A DNA stretch of 64,000 nucleotides from contig NZ_LSEF01000073.1 in NCBI RefSeq assembly GCF_001641695.1, positions 1-64,000 of the forward strand, given 5' to 3'. The notes under the pieces are model-generated. The model was given only the letters and a program-made list of their open reading frames with translations. It was not told the origin of the DNA and searched no databases. The position numbers and the translations under genes were made by a program. The DNA is from Bradyrhizobium neotropicale (GTDB lineage: Bacteria; Pseudomonadota; Alphaproteobacteria; Rhizobiales; Xanthobacteraceae). Below are positions 8,107 through 16,160 of the stretch, piece by piece (position 1 is the stretch's first letter; every line of letters begins with the position of its first letter).

Positions 8107-9123
8107 CTATTTGAAAATGCCCGTGCGCCGCATGAACAGATAGGCCGCACCGATCGAGCCGACCATCAGCGCCGCGGCCCAGAGAAACCCCTCGTCGACA
8201 TCGGTGAGCGGCAGGCCCTTGGTGTTCATGCCGAAGATTCCGGTGATCAAGGTCGGCGGCAGCAGCAGTGTCGTCACGATGGAGAGCGTGTGGAGGTGGC
8301 GGTTGCTCTCTTCCTCGTTCTTGAAGCGAAGCTCCTCCTCGAGCAGGCGGCTGCGCTCGCGCAGCTCGACGATGTCGTGATCGAGGCCATCGAGCCTCTG
8401 CGCGAGCTTGCCGGCCTGAATCCGCAGGCTCGGCGTCAGGTGATCGGTGTTCTTCTGGTCGAGGCGGTGAAACAGCACACGCAATCCCGTGAGCTGGCGA
8501 TGTAGCCTGACGCAGGTGCGGCGCAGCCGGCCGAGGTTGCGGCGCATCTCGGGCTTGGCGTCGTCGGCCAGGATCCGCTCCTCGATGCCGTCGATCTCCT
8601 GCCCGAGCTTGTCGGCCATCCGGTCCAGCGTGTCGGCGACCTCGTCGACGATCTTCTCGAGGAGATGGGCGACGTTCTCGACGCGATAGCCGCCCTCGAG
8701 CACGCGGCGCGTCGCATCGGCCGAGCACAGCGCCTGATGGCGGCCGCTGACCAGAAGCCGCTCGGTCATGGCAAAGCGCAGGAATGCGGTCTCCTCCGTC
8801 GCGGCTTCGATGTCGCGCACGAGGTCGGAGAACACGCCGTAGACACAGCGGTCGATGACGTGGAGCTGCTGGAACGTGTCGTTGGAGAGCAGCAGCTCGC
8901 GCGCGAGCGGCGGCAGCTGTGAGGCCGCGATCCACGGCCGCACGCGCGCGTCGGTCAGGTTGAAATGGAGCCAGAGCCTGCCGTCATGGCTGAGCTCGAT
9001 CGGCTGGTCGATCGGCAACGCCTCGGCGCTGCCGTCGCTGTGCAGCCGAAACGCCCACACCAGACCGGGAATGGCAGGCTCGGCGTCAGACATCGCGCTG
9101 ACAAGCTTTGCCGGCTCAGCCAT
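8107..9123 (-). CDS. CorA/ZntB-family divalent-metal channel
   Basis: A 338-residue inner-membrane protein. A large cytoplasmic N-terminal domain includes long coiled-coil helices (about 145-270). Two C-terminal transmembrane helices are joined by a short loop, with the signature GMN in GIFGMNTKG. CorA proteins carry Mg2+ or Co2+; the ZntB branch carries Zn2+. The sequence resembles ZntB more than CorA, but sequence alone does not settle this. ATG 9123 has gggggtgag just upstream and is preferred over the in-frame start at 9150. The porin gene follows on the same strand. Confidence 0.85.
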   Translation of the reverse strand: MAEPAKLVSAMSDAEPAIPGLVWAFRLHSDGSAEALPIDQPIELSHDGRLWLHFNLTDARVRPWIAASQLPPLARELLLSNDTFQQLHVIDRCVYGVFSDLVRDIEAATEETAFLRFAMTERLLVSGRHQALCSADATRRVLEGGYRVENVAHLLEKIVDEVADTLDRMADKLGQEIDGIEERILADDAKPEMRRNLGRLRRTCVRLHRQLTGLRVLFHRLDQKNTDHLTPSLRIQAGKLAQRLDGLDHDIVELRERSRLLEEELRFKNEEESNRHLHTLSIVTTLLLPPTLITGIFGMNTKGLPLTDVDEGFLWAAALMVGSIGAAYLFMRRTGIFK

Positions 9124-9237
9124 ACTCACCCCCACGTCGATGCAGCCCATATCCGGGGGGGCAGTTGGCCGCCTCCTCCGGACTTCTCGCGGGTACTGAA
9201 TTACGCTTCTGTTACAGCTTGATGATGGTGGTCTGCC

Positions 9238-10020
9238 CTATTCCGCGGCCAGCCCCGTCGCAGCCGCGGCCTCGGCTTCCTTGACGTAGTCGTGCACGAC
9301 GCGGCCAAACGGCAGCGTCAGGTCGGCGATGTAGTGATGCGCGCCGACGACGCGGCGGACCGGAAAATCGGCAACCGGCGCGTTGACGTGCGGCACCAGA
9401 TGCAGGCGGCCGGGCCCCATCCACGACCCCTTCGGCACGATGTCCGTGAGGTTGATCGCGACGAGCTGGCAGACCTCGAGGCGGCCATCGACGCCGGGAA
9501 TCATCTTCAGATTGACTTGCGTCTTCGACAGCGTGGCGCGTGTGAGTTCGCCGTTGCCGGCCATGCTCTCATGCTTGTAGCCCATCGTGCCCATCGCAAC
9601 GAGCTGGCCGGCATATTCGAGCGTGCCCGTCAGCGTGTCCTTGACGATCTCGAGTTTTGGATGGGCGTACTTCTTGGGAAAGCCCCAGATCTCGCGGCCC
9701 GCCGCGATCGGCGGATCGTCGTCCAGATACATCTGCGAGACGAAGTTGACCTCCTCGCCGTTGAGGCGCGCAGGGATCACGAGACCGGATTCGGTGTAGC
9801 TGCCGAAGCCGGACGAGTCCGGCATCCTGATCCATTCGTAATGCACGATCGGCTGGTCGATCGGCTCCAGCGGCTCAGGCAGGCCGGCGCGGATCAGATC
9901 CGGGTCGGTCTCGTAGGTGATGACGAGGAATTCGCGATTGATGAAGCGATAGGGACCAGCCGGATAGCTCGGTCCGGCAGCCGGCATGGACGGGAGTCTC
10001 AGAACGTCTTCCCTGCGCAT
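9238..10020 (-). CDS. adc: Acetoacetate decarboxylase
   Basis: A 260-residue member of the acetoacetate decarboxylase family, which converts acetoacetate to acetone and CO2 through a lysine Schiff base. The motif REIWGFPKK contains K116 and K117, matching the catalytic lysine and its pKa-lowering neighbour in the clostridial enzyme. EWIRMPDSSGFGSYTE and the C-terminal LTLPFGRVVHDY are also typical. It diverges from a patatin-like gene across 286 bp. In alphaproteobacteria this pairing is often near ketone-body or polyhydroxybutyrate metabolism (family knowledge). No hydroxybutyrate dehydrogenase lies alongside, although a DHRS6-like SDR is at 41416. Confidence 0.9.
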   Translation of the reverse strand: MRREDVLRLPSMPAAGPSYPAGPYRFINREFLVITYETDPDLIRAGLPEPLEPIDQPIVHYEWIRMPDSSGFGSYTESGLVIPARLNGEEVNFVSQMYLDDDPPIAAGREIWGFPKKYAHPKLEIVKDTLTGTLEYAGQLVAMGTMGYKHESMAGNGELTRATLSKTQVNLKMIPGVDGRLEVCQLVAINLTDIVPKGSWMGPGRLHLVPHVNAPVADFPVRRVVGAHHYIADLTLPFGRVVHDYVKEAEAAAATGLAAE

Positions 10021-10242
10021 CGCAGTCTCCTGTGTGATGCTGGTGTGATGTTCGTCCGGCGGCGACGAGCTTAGCGCAAATTGCTAGCCCTCGTCATTGA
10101 CTGCGATGTGATGGATTTCCGTCAGGCGCGTGACCTAGCCGTCATGCCAGCGGCGCTGACCTGCATGCCCACGATGCATCGGCGCCACAATTGTCATCAG
10201 GCCGTCACCGCCGGGCGCAATCGTTTCGGCTTGTTGTAGAGG

Positions 10243-10286
10243 CATGTTCTCGTCGGAAAACCGCTGCGCACTTTTCCGGATCATGC
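10243..10286. repeat. Palindromic intergenic repeat, family G copy 1
   Basis: About 44 bp bounded by catg...catgc with an inner pair cggaaaa/ttttccg. A close copy is at 20655-20699. It encodes the apparent N-terminus MFSSENRCALFRIMP of an extended patatin reading frame, so that extension is probably not translated. Confidence 0.8.
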
Positions 10287-10306
10287 CTGGCAGGAGGCAA
10301 TCGGCC

Positions 10307-11482
10307 ATGGACGCCAGGACGTCGCAACCGACATATCAGACACATCAGCCTCCCTCGCGGGGCTGGCGGCCCGAGCGCTGCGACCGCGTCGCGCTGGTGC
10401 TGCAGGGCGGCGGCGCGCTTGGCGCCTACCAGGCCGGCGTCTATCAGGCGCTGCACGAGGCTGGCATCGAGCCGGACTGGGTCTGCGGCGTCTCGATCGG
10501 CGCGATCAACTCCGCCATCATCGCCGGCAATAGGCCGGAGAAGCGGCTTGATGCGCTCCGCATCTTCTGGGAGCGCATCACCAACCGCAAGATCTGGCAC
10601 TACACGCCCGACGGCGACGTCTTCCGCCAGTGGCGCAACTTCTACAGCGCCTGGATGACGTCGGCCATGGGCCAGCCGGGCTTCTTCACCCCGCATCAGG
10701 TCAATCCCTGGTTCAGCCCGGTCGGCGCCAGAACCGCGACCAGCTATTACGACACCAAGCCCTTGCGCGACAGCCTGCGCGAGCTCGTCGACTTCGACCT
10801 CATCAACGAGAAGAAGGTCCGCTTCGCGGTCGGCGCGGTGAACGTGCTGTCCGGCAACTTCATCTATTTCGACAATGCCCATGACGAGATCGAGCCGGAG
10901 CACGTCATGGCCTCCGGCGCGCTGCCGCCGGCGCTGCCGATGGTGCGGATCGGCACCGATCACTTCTGGGACGGCGGCATCGTCTCCAACACGCCCCTGC
11001 AGCACCTGCTCGACCAGGAGGACGCGCTCAACTCGCTGGTGTTCCAGGTCGACCTGTTCAGCGCGCGGGGCGTGCTGCCGCGCTCGATCCAGGACGTGAT
11101 GGCCCGCCACAAGGACATCATGTATTCCTCGCGAACGCGCCACAACACCGACGTCTATCGCCGAACACATAACCTCAAGGTCCTGCTCTACAAGGCGCTG
11201 TCGAATATCCCGGACGAGCAGTTGTCCGAGGACGACCGCAAGCTCAAGACGAGCCTGCGCAACATGCCGGAGATCGCGATCCTGCATCTGATCTACCAGC
11301 AGAAGGCCTATGAGGGCGACGCCAAGGACCACGAGTTCTCGGGCACCTCGATGCGCGAGCACTGGTCCAGCGGCTACGAGGACACCAAGCGCACCCTGAA
11401 GCGCCGCGATTGGATCAAGATGCCCGAGGAAGGCATGGGCCTCGTCGTGCACGACGTGCACCGCGAGACGGAGAGCGCGTAG
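10307..11482 (+). CDS. Patatin-like phospholipase (DUF3734 type)
   Basis: A 391-residue cytoplasmic lipid hydrolase. The oxyanion motif GGGALGAYQAG is at 34-44, the nucleophile S63 lies in GVSIG, and D222 in WDGG completes the Ser-Asp dyad. The region after about residue 250 matches the DUF3734 extension found in proteobacterial patatins. The frame is open from 10244, but the first 21 codons come from a dispersed repeat. ATG 10307 has AGGAGG 9 nt upstream and is the better start. It diverges from acetoacetate decarboxylase. The substrate, phospholipid or storage polymer, is not known. Confidence 0.88.
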   Translation: MDARTSQPTYQTHQPPSRGWRPERCDRVALVLQGGGALGAYQAGVYQALHEAGIEPDWVCGVSIGAINSAIIAGNRPEKRLDALRIFWERITNRKIWHYTPDGDVFRQWRNFYSAWMTSAMGQPGFFTPHQVNPWFSPVGARTATSYYDTKPLRDSLRELVDFDLINEKKVRFAVGAVNVLSGNFIYFDNAHDEIEPEHVMASGALPPALPMVRIGTDHFWDGGIVSNTPLQHLLDQEDALNSLVFQVDLFSARGVLPRSIQDVMARHKDIMYSSRTRHNTDVYRRTHNLKVLLYKALSNIPDEQLSEDDRKLKTSLRNMPEIAILHLIYQQKAYEGDAKDHEFSGTSMREHWSSGYEDTKRTLKRRDWIKMPEEGMGLVVHDVHRETESA

Positions 11483-11810
11483 GCCGCCTCACCACTTGAC
11501 CCGGCCATCCACGTGACGCCACACATGCTGAAGAACGTGGATGCCCGGGACAAGCCCAGGCATGACGACGGAGTGCGGGCGAGTGCTACCGGTCAACAGC
11601 CGCCAACAAAAATCTCGAAAACAACCCCATGCAAAGTAGCCGGTGGCGGGCGGCGGTCGCCTCGCGCACCCGCAAAATCAATTGACACGTCGGGCAAAAC
11701 ACCGGCATCACGTTATCATTGCGAACTCCGCAAGACGCCCCCATGCCCTGCCCGTCAGCCGGCGCTTTGCGGAGTGGCGCACACCTCGACATTGACGCCG
11801 GCTGTTTTCC
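11483..11810. other. Intergenic gap with a family D repeat
   Basis: About 330 bp between the patatin gene and a convergent secreted-protein gene. An inverted repeat at about 11501-11568 pairs ccatccacgt with acgtggatg and is followed by cccgggacaagccc and catgacga. I see no convincing gene in the remainder. Confidence 0.6.
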
Positions 11811-12356
11811 TCAGCTCACCGAGCCGCGCGGGTTGACGACCGTATAGCCCCGCAATGAACGCGCGTGCATTCGCGTTGCGTGTCCGCCTGAGTTGGCGTC
11901 ATACGCCATCCACATGTCGCCTCCGAGGTGCTGCTCCAGGACGAAGACGTGGCCGCGTCGGGCGGCAACCATTCCCGGTGCGGGCGACGTCCGGGGAAAA
12001 CGCAGCCAGTTGGACGCGAGATTCAATTCCGGCACGATATGACCAAACACACGGATAGCCGCGCCGCAGCCGCAGAAGGATGAAGGGCATCCGGACGGCC
12101 GGCCGCCGACGACACGACTGCCAGAGACATTCACCACCGTGGCGGCGTTGCCCGCGTCGGTCACTGTCAATTGCTGCGAACGGTACGCTTGTAGTGAGTA
12201 TCTCGACACCCGTTCGCGGCGTGTTTGCGAGTACGAGAAGTCGCAGGGCATGGTCACATTGCATTCGCGTGCTTGCGGAATGCGGTAGGGCCGTGCCTCG
12301 GAAGCGATAGAGCTAACGGTAAAGAACAGACACGCCGAAAGAACTTGCTTGAACAT
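11811..12356 (-). CDS. Secreted protein of unknown function, possibly CHAP/NlpC-like
   Basis: A 181-residue protein with a signal peptide (MFKQVLSACLFFTVSSIASEA) and no membrane segment afterwards. The second half, from GCGAAIRVFG through RRGHVFVLEQHLGG to YDANSGGHATRMHARSL, has the Cys-then-His order of papain-like CHAP or NlpC/P60 cell-wall peptidases, but I cannot confirm the fold. A Cys-rich stretch (SGCPSSFCGCG) precedes it. An ggag motif about 7 nt before the ATG supports the start. It stands alone, with a convergent neighbour upstream in coordinate and an empty gap beyond. Confidence 0.6.
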   Translation of the reverse strand: MFKQVLSACLFFTVSSIASEARPYRIPQARECNVTMPCDFSYSQTRRERVSRYSLQAYRSQQLTVTDAGNAATVVNVSGSRVVGGRPSGCPSSFCGCGAAIRVFGHIVPELNLASNWLRFPRTSPAPGMVAARRGHVFVLEQHLGGDMWMAYDANSGGHATRMHARSLRGYTVVNPRGSVS

Positions 12357-12480
12357 TGCAGGACTCCGAATTGAAGCTCCTGCCCCGGGGCCAGAGAAAC
12401 CGATAGCAGTTTGGCTGAAATGGGCCTAAAGCACGGCCGAAAATGGCTGCATCTGCGTGTCGTGTTGTTCGGTTATCATA

Positions 12481-12577
12481 AGCTGAACGTTGCGACCGAA
12501 ATGATTAACCCGCAATAGCACGAACGCTCGCCTCGGGCGGCGCACAACTCGCCCGCGCTGACGAGGTGATCGAGTGA
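12481..12577 (+). pseudogene. Degraded tail of an ABC substrate-binding protein gene
   Basis: Plus-strand reading of 12530-12577 gives LASGGAQLARADEVIE followed by TGA. This matches the C-terminus (LLARADEVIE) of the ABC_sub_bind substrate-binding proteins that are common in Bradyrhizobium. Upstream codons resemble the usual preceding segment only weakly and are broken by a stop and frame changes. The rest of the gene is absent, so this looks like a decayed remnant. Confidence 0.5.
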
Positions 12578-12834
12578 GACACAACGCGCAACCCGCGCCG
12601 CGATGACAGAACGGGTCCCGCTGGATGTCCGCTTTGCGCCGCCAATAGCTGCCCTCCCGCCAGGTCGCATCTTGACCCGAGGTCAACCTCTGACGCCATT
12701 CAGTCAACCGGTCGGCAGCCATGATCCGACCCGCGCTCCAGCCGCTCATGTCGAGCTGGCCCGGCGCCGCAACGTGTCACCCGCCGGACCAACGCTCACG
12801 CTGCGACGTGCACGGTCTTTCTGGCGTTACGCCG
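12578..12834. other. Intergenic region, no gene recognised
   Basis: About 260 bp between the pseudogene tail and the next secreted-protein gene. Short open frames exist on both strands but lack ribosome-binding sites and recognisable motifs. The segment tgtccgctttgcgccgccaa resembles a stretch I have seen repeated in related genomes; this is not verified. Confidence 0.4.
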
Positions 12835-13311
12835 CTAAGTGCCGGGCGTTTTGACGACCAGCTTTATATTCAGGAGATTGACGCCCTTGAACGGGTTCGG
12901 CGCACTTTCGATCGTTCCCGTGCCCGTAGCGTTCGCATAGACACCCGTGCCGGAAAGGATCGTGTATTCGCCCTTTGACTTGCCGTCTTTCGCCGAGCCG
13001 GTGTAACGCGCGGTTATCGAACCGTCCTCGAACGTATAGGTGCTATAGCCGAAGAACGGACCCGAACCTTTGAGCAGGTCCGAGGTATTGACGAACTCTT
13101 TCACCCCGATACGGCCGTCCTTGAAGACAGCAACGCCGAAAAATTTGCCGGACACGACCGTCTGTCCCTCGATATTCGCCGCCTCCATTACCTTGACATC
13201 GATCGGCCTGGTGACGAGCTTGAACTCGAGCACCTGCTCACCGGCTACGGCGGTTGACGCCGCAACGACGACTGCCATGCCAGAAAGAAAAAAGGCGAGA
13301 GACTTCCGCAT
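12835..13311 (-). CDS. Secreted protein, allene-oxide-cyclase-like barrel (tentative)
   Basis: A 158-residue protein with a clear signal peptide (MRKSLAFFLSGMAVVVAASTAVA). The mature part is rich in beta strands. It contains ILSGTGVYANATGTGTIE, a G-x-Y-x-x-A-x-G-x-G motif seen in allene oxide cyclase and dirigent-like barrels, and preceding strands such as YSTYTFEDGSITARYTG fit the same fold. The bacterial role of such proteins is not established. An aggagg motif precedes the ATG at good spacing. It is a single-gene unit. Confidence 0.6.
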   Translation of the reverse strand: MRKSLAFFLSGMAVVVAASTAVAGEQVLEFKLVTRPIDVKVMEAANIEGQTVVSGKFFGVAVFKDGRIGVKEFVNTSDLLKGSGPFFGYSTYTFEDGSITARYTGSAKDGKSKGEYTILSGTGVYANATGTGTIESAPNPFKGVNLLNIKLVVKTPGT

Positions 13312-13807
13312 AGGTTCCTCCTGCGCTTTGTGAGATCAATCGTGGGATGCACAGCGGGCTACCTCATGCCCCAGCTTTTGCGCTGCGGCACGACAAGGAG
13401 CGCTCAGCGCCCAGCTAGCGGCTGAAACTAATCGGTACTCGGCATGGCTGGGACGCAACTATGAGTCTAAACGATGGAGAAAAGGTTCAGGGTTCGATCG
13501 GACGAAGTTGTCAGCCGGCGCCACCGAGACGGCCCTCGGGCGCCCTGCCGCCGAAGCGCGATGTGATCAAAGCTGACGCTCGTTCTCAGTAAGGCATTTT
13601 CGACGCTGGCACTTCCAAGCCATGCGGGTCCGGTCGAACGCCCGCTTTTGCGCGAGAGCTTGATGATCGCGACCGCTTGCGAGCGGCACGATGAATCAAA
13701 CGAGCGCACCTCTTATTCGCGGTTGTCATTCGATACGCAGGCACTATCGTGCGCAAGCGGCGCAGCCGCAGCGTTCATCCAATAATTCCAGATTATGGGA
13801 GAATCGC
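13312..13807. other. Long intergenic region, no gene recognised
   Basis: Nearly 500 bp separate divergent genes. Short open frames on both strands lack ribosome-binding sites or family motifs. The promoters of both neighbours should lie here, but I could not identify them. Confidence 0.5.
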
Positions 13808-14083
13808 ATGAAATTCATAACCACATGGAGCGTACCTCAAGGCACCTTCAATGCAGCCGTCGCCCGCTTTCTCGAAACCGGCGGCACACCACCCGAAGGC
13901 GTCAAGATGCTGGGTCGCTGGCACGGCATGAACGGACAGGGATTTGCGATCTCGGAATCGAGCGATCCGAAAGCCATGTATCGCTGGCTCGCACAATGGT
14001 CTGACCTGCTCCCGTTGACCGTCACGCCCTGCCTCGAGGATGGAGACGCCGGCGAAGTGATGGCCTCGCTACCCAAGCGTTGA
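13808..14083 (+). CDS. DUF3303-family protein
   Basis: A 91-residue protein matching DUF3303: the start MKFITTWSVPQG, then AVARFLETGGTPPEGVKMLGRWH and LLPLTVTPCLEDGDAGEVM follow the family pattern. These are small ferredoxin-like alpha/beta proteins of unknown function. The frame is open from 13691, but ATG 13808 has gggaga 6 nt upstream and gives the conserved N-terminus. A stem-loop follows the stop codon. No operon partner is apparent. Confidence 0.75.
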   Translation: MKFITTWSVPQGTFNAAVARFLETGGTPPEGVKMLGRWHGMNGQGFAISESSDPKAMYRWLAQWSDLLPLTVTPCLEDGDAGEVMASLPKR

Positions 14084-14095
14084 TCTTCTCACGTC

Positions 14096-14119
14096 ATTGC
14101 CGCCGGGATCGGCGGCAAT
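14096..14119 (+). terminator. Stem-loop after the DUF3303 gene
   Basis: attgccgcc and ggcggcaat form a 9-bp stem with a 6-nt loop 12 bp past the stop codon. A second hairpin (gagcttcg/cgaagctc) follows about 15 bp later. No T-run is present, so termination is inferred from position. Confidence 0.45.
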
Positions 14120-14190
14120 GGCAGGCCTGCTGAGCTTCGCCTCGAAGCTCAGCTTCGATCTGCCTCCGCAGGCTGGCGAGCCCGTCGACA

Positions 14191-14283
14191 TCACCCGCTA
14201 ATCATTCTCTCGAGTGCAACCAGTGATCCGAACACGATCCCGGTGACAGCGAGGAAGACGACGGCAAGATAGAGGCGATGCAT
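14191..14283 (-). CDS. Very small single-span membrane protein (putative)
   Basis: A 30-codon reading frame begins MHRLYLAVVFLAVTGI and ends ALERMISG. One hydrophobic span covers about residues 4-23, with positive residues before it, giving N-in topology. No strong ribosome-binding site is visible, so translation is uncertain. It lies alone between the DUF3303 gene and the 77-residue gene. It resembles in style the 45-residue ORF at 16161-16298. Confidence 0.4.
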   Translation of the reverse strand: MHRLYLAVVFLAVTGIVFGSLVALERMISG

Positions 14284-14618
14284 GCGTAAAACACTCCGAA
14301 TGCGCTATCAGCGATAACAGATACGCCTTCAGATGGTTTCTGCTCGAATGGTTAAGGGCAATCCTTCCGATCGAGGCGGCCCTGCCCTCTGTCACAAATC
14401 TGCAAAGCGCCCTTGTGATACTGGCGGCTTGGCCGCCGCTCTCTTCGGTTGAGAAGCATTTTCAAATGGCTGGAGCTGTCGATCAGACGTGCATCCGGCT
14501 GCCCGAACCAGCGCGCTGGCTACTGCCGAAAACCGCTAGCGAGTTCATTTTGATTGCTAGCTCAGATGAACTACCGTGGGGCTCATTTCAAGAATTAATC
14601 ATATTTTAGGAGCGACCA
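14284..14618. other. Intergenic region, no gene recognised
   Basis: About 335 bp between the small membrane ORF and the 77-residue gene. It is somewhat richer in A and T near 14540-14610, consistent with a promoter for the downstream gene. No specific element was identified. Confidence 0.4.
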
Positions 14619-14852
14619 TTGCCGTCAAGCATTGAATCGATCGTTTCTGCATATGTACGTTTGAGGAACCGGCGAGCACTGGAAGACATGCAAGACCTTC
14701 GGCGCCAGTTGCTTGGAAACCTGCAGTCCACATCCAGCATCGATCCGCGCATGGCTCTCGACATCGTGCGCGAGGACCTGCAAGTGATCGAGGACGGACT
14801 GGAACAGCTCCAACCGCCGCCCGGGACTCTGCCCGAGAACGAGTGGCGCTAG
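14619..14852 (+). CDS. Small conserved-looking protein of unknown function
   Basis: A 77-residue acidic, helix-rich protein (MPSSIESIVSAYVRLRNRRALEDMQDLRRQLL..., ending GTLPENEWR). The start is a TTG codon, supported by aggag 6 nt upstream. There is no signal peptide or membrane span. I do not recognise a family. It precedes a response regulator by 364 bp on the same strand, but the gap makes a shared operon doubtful. Confidence 0.5.
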   Translation: MPSSIESIVSAYVRLRNRRALEDMQDLRRQLLGNLQSTSSIDPRMALDIVREDLQVIEDGLEQLQPPPGTLPENEWR

Positions 14853-15216
14853 TCGGATCCGGCCTTCGTACTCCGACGCAACGATAACCCGCCCAGCCTT
14901 TGGCCAAGCAGCTCTCGACCGTGGCAACGTTTTTCGATTTTTCGACCGAGATAGAGGATGGGGTTTCGAACGTTCAGGCGCACAACGCTTTGCCGGCTTC
15001 GGGCGCCGCAAGCGGGAGAACACATTCGAAAGATCCTTGAGACCTTGAACTTGAGGACCGATGGCTCGCCCTGCCGGACGATCGTGGCTTTACGTCGCTC
15101 TGTCGGAAGCAGCGGCATCGCGCGAGCAACCGCACAACGTAACTTCATCGAACCATGAACTTTTCTGTCTCACACGCATTGTGCCGCCGCTGGCGCGAAT
15201 TCTGCGGAGGGGGAAG
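14853..15216. other. Intergenic region, no gene recognised
   Basis: About 360 bp upstream of the response regulator. The regulator frame stays open from 15061, but that extension has no recognisable domain and a weaker start than GTG 15217. No repeat was seen. Confidence 0.4.
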
Positions 15217-15600
15217 GTGCACAATCTTCCTGTCGTTCTCGTGGTCGAGGACGAAGAGTTGCTACAAGACATTGTTCATGACGCCCTCAAGGAAGGCGGC
15301 TTCGACTTGACGGCTGTCGCTTCCGGCCACGAAGCGGTGACGATGATCGACAGCGGGGTGGTCGTGTATTCCGCGCTCGTGACCGATGTTGTCCTCGGAG
15401 GACAGATGAGGGGCTGGGACATTGCGCGCCTGGTCAGGCAAATCGATCCTTCATTCCCGATCGTCTATATGACGGGCGCAGCGGCCGACGAGTGGGCACA
15501 CGAAGGCGTCCCGAACAGCATTCTGCTGACGAAGCCGTTTGCACCAGCGCAGCTTGTTGCTGCGCTGTCTCAACTCCTTCATCTGGCTTCGTCGGACTGA
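15217..15600 (+). CDS. Single-domain response regulator (CheY-like receiver)
   Basis: A 127-residue receiver domain without an output domain. The acidic pocket E11/D12, phosphorylation site D57 (in VTDVVL), T86 (in YMTG) and K106 (in LTKPF) are all present, so it should be phosphorylated by a histidine kinase and act by protein contact. The GTG start is chosen because GGAGG lies 6 nt upstream and the receiver fold begins at once. It converges on a second, frameshifted receiver gene. No kinase is encoded nearby, so its partner is elsewhere. Confidence 0.85.
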   Translation: MHNLPVVLVVEDEELLQDIVHDALKEGGFDLTAVASGHEAVTMIDSGVVVYSALVTDVVLGGQMRGWDIARLVRQIDPSFPIVYMTGAAADEWAHEGVPNSILLTKPFAPAQLVAALSQLLHLASSD

Positions 15601-15630
15601 CGCGGGATCTGCCGCATCATCTCCCGAGCA

Positions 15631-15986
15631 CTATGGTTGAGACAGAACAACATTGATCGCTGATCCCAGCTCTCTTGTCAGACATGGCTTCGTAGCACCG
15701 GGCGTTCGCGAAGCGTTGCGGGAACCCCGGCAGGGCCGTAGCCCGTGACGAAAAGCAAGGGAAGACCACGTGCCACGACAGCCTCCGCGACCGGCTGCAC
15801 GTCGAACCCGTGCAGATTGATGTCGAGGATCGCGAGATCATACTCCTCTTCCTGGGCGAGCGCGCGGCCATCGCTGACATCTCCTGCGACCGCAATGACG
15901 CGATGCCCGAGCTCTTCAATCATGTCGATGAGCAACAATCGAATGAGCGCCTCGTCCTCGACAAGGATGACGGATGCCTTGCTCAT
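15631..15986 (-). pseudogene. Single-domain receiver gene broken by a 1-nt frameshift
   Basis: The open frame (15678-15986, 102 residues) is a receiver with E10/D11, D55 and T81, but it ends VLRSHV without the conserved Lys. Adding one A near 15690 makes the same strand read VLRKPCLTRELGSAINVVLSQP and stop at 15631. That restores the Lys-Pro motif and the last helix at the usual family length. A deletion, or a sequencing error, is therefore likely. If real, the truncated product lacks the switch lysine and should not signal normally. Confidence 0.7.
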
Positions 15987-16061
15987 TGCTCGCTCCTGCC
16001 TCCCTTTGGGCGGTTAGGCTGCCTTCGCCGCCGCTCTCTCACACGAAATGTAGAAAAGTGG

Positions 16062-16081
16062 GCGGAACGCCTTTGTTCCGC
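16062..16081. promoter_or_regulatory. Palindrome upstream of the broken receiver gene
   Basis: gcggaac and gttccgc are exact 7-bp arms around 6 nt, about 75 bp upstream of the receiver start read on the minus strand. GGAAC is also the -35 core of EcfG-type stress promoters, but I could not place a matching -10 at the usual spacing. The role is unknown. Confidence 0.3.
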
Positions 16082-16160
16082 GGAGCCATCAAGATTTGGC
16101 ACCGCGCTTCCGTCCTGCCGATCACCGGATGGACTCGTCGGGAAAGCCACGACTCCCTGG

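Noticed and set aside
10244-10306. Upstream extension of the patatin gene
   Set aside because: The codons come from a dispersed palindrome that recurs at 20655. ATG 10307 has a strong AGGAGG.
12426-12749. Minus-strand frames of 64-107 codons
   Set aside because: One contains HSITSSARAS, the antisense reading of the LLARADEVIE-type tail of ABC substrate-binding proteins. It marks the plus-strand pseudogene rather than a real protein.
13488-13510. tRNA T-loop-like ggttcgatcgg
   Set aside because: No matching stem, anticodon arm or acceptor stem could be built around it.
13467-13709. Minus-strand 80-codon frame in the long gap
   Set aside because: No ribosome-binding site, no motif and no neighbour context.
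16062-16081. EcfG-type stress promoter at GGAAC
   Set aside because: The GGAAC core is present, but I could not find a CGTT-like -10 at the usual spacing, so only the palindrome is recorded.
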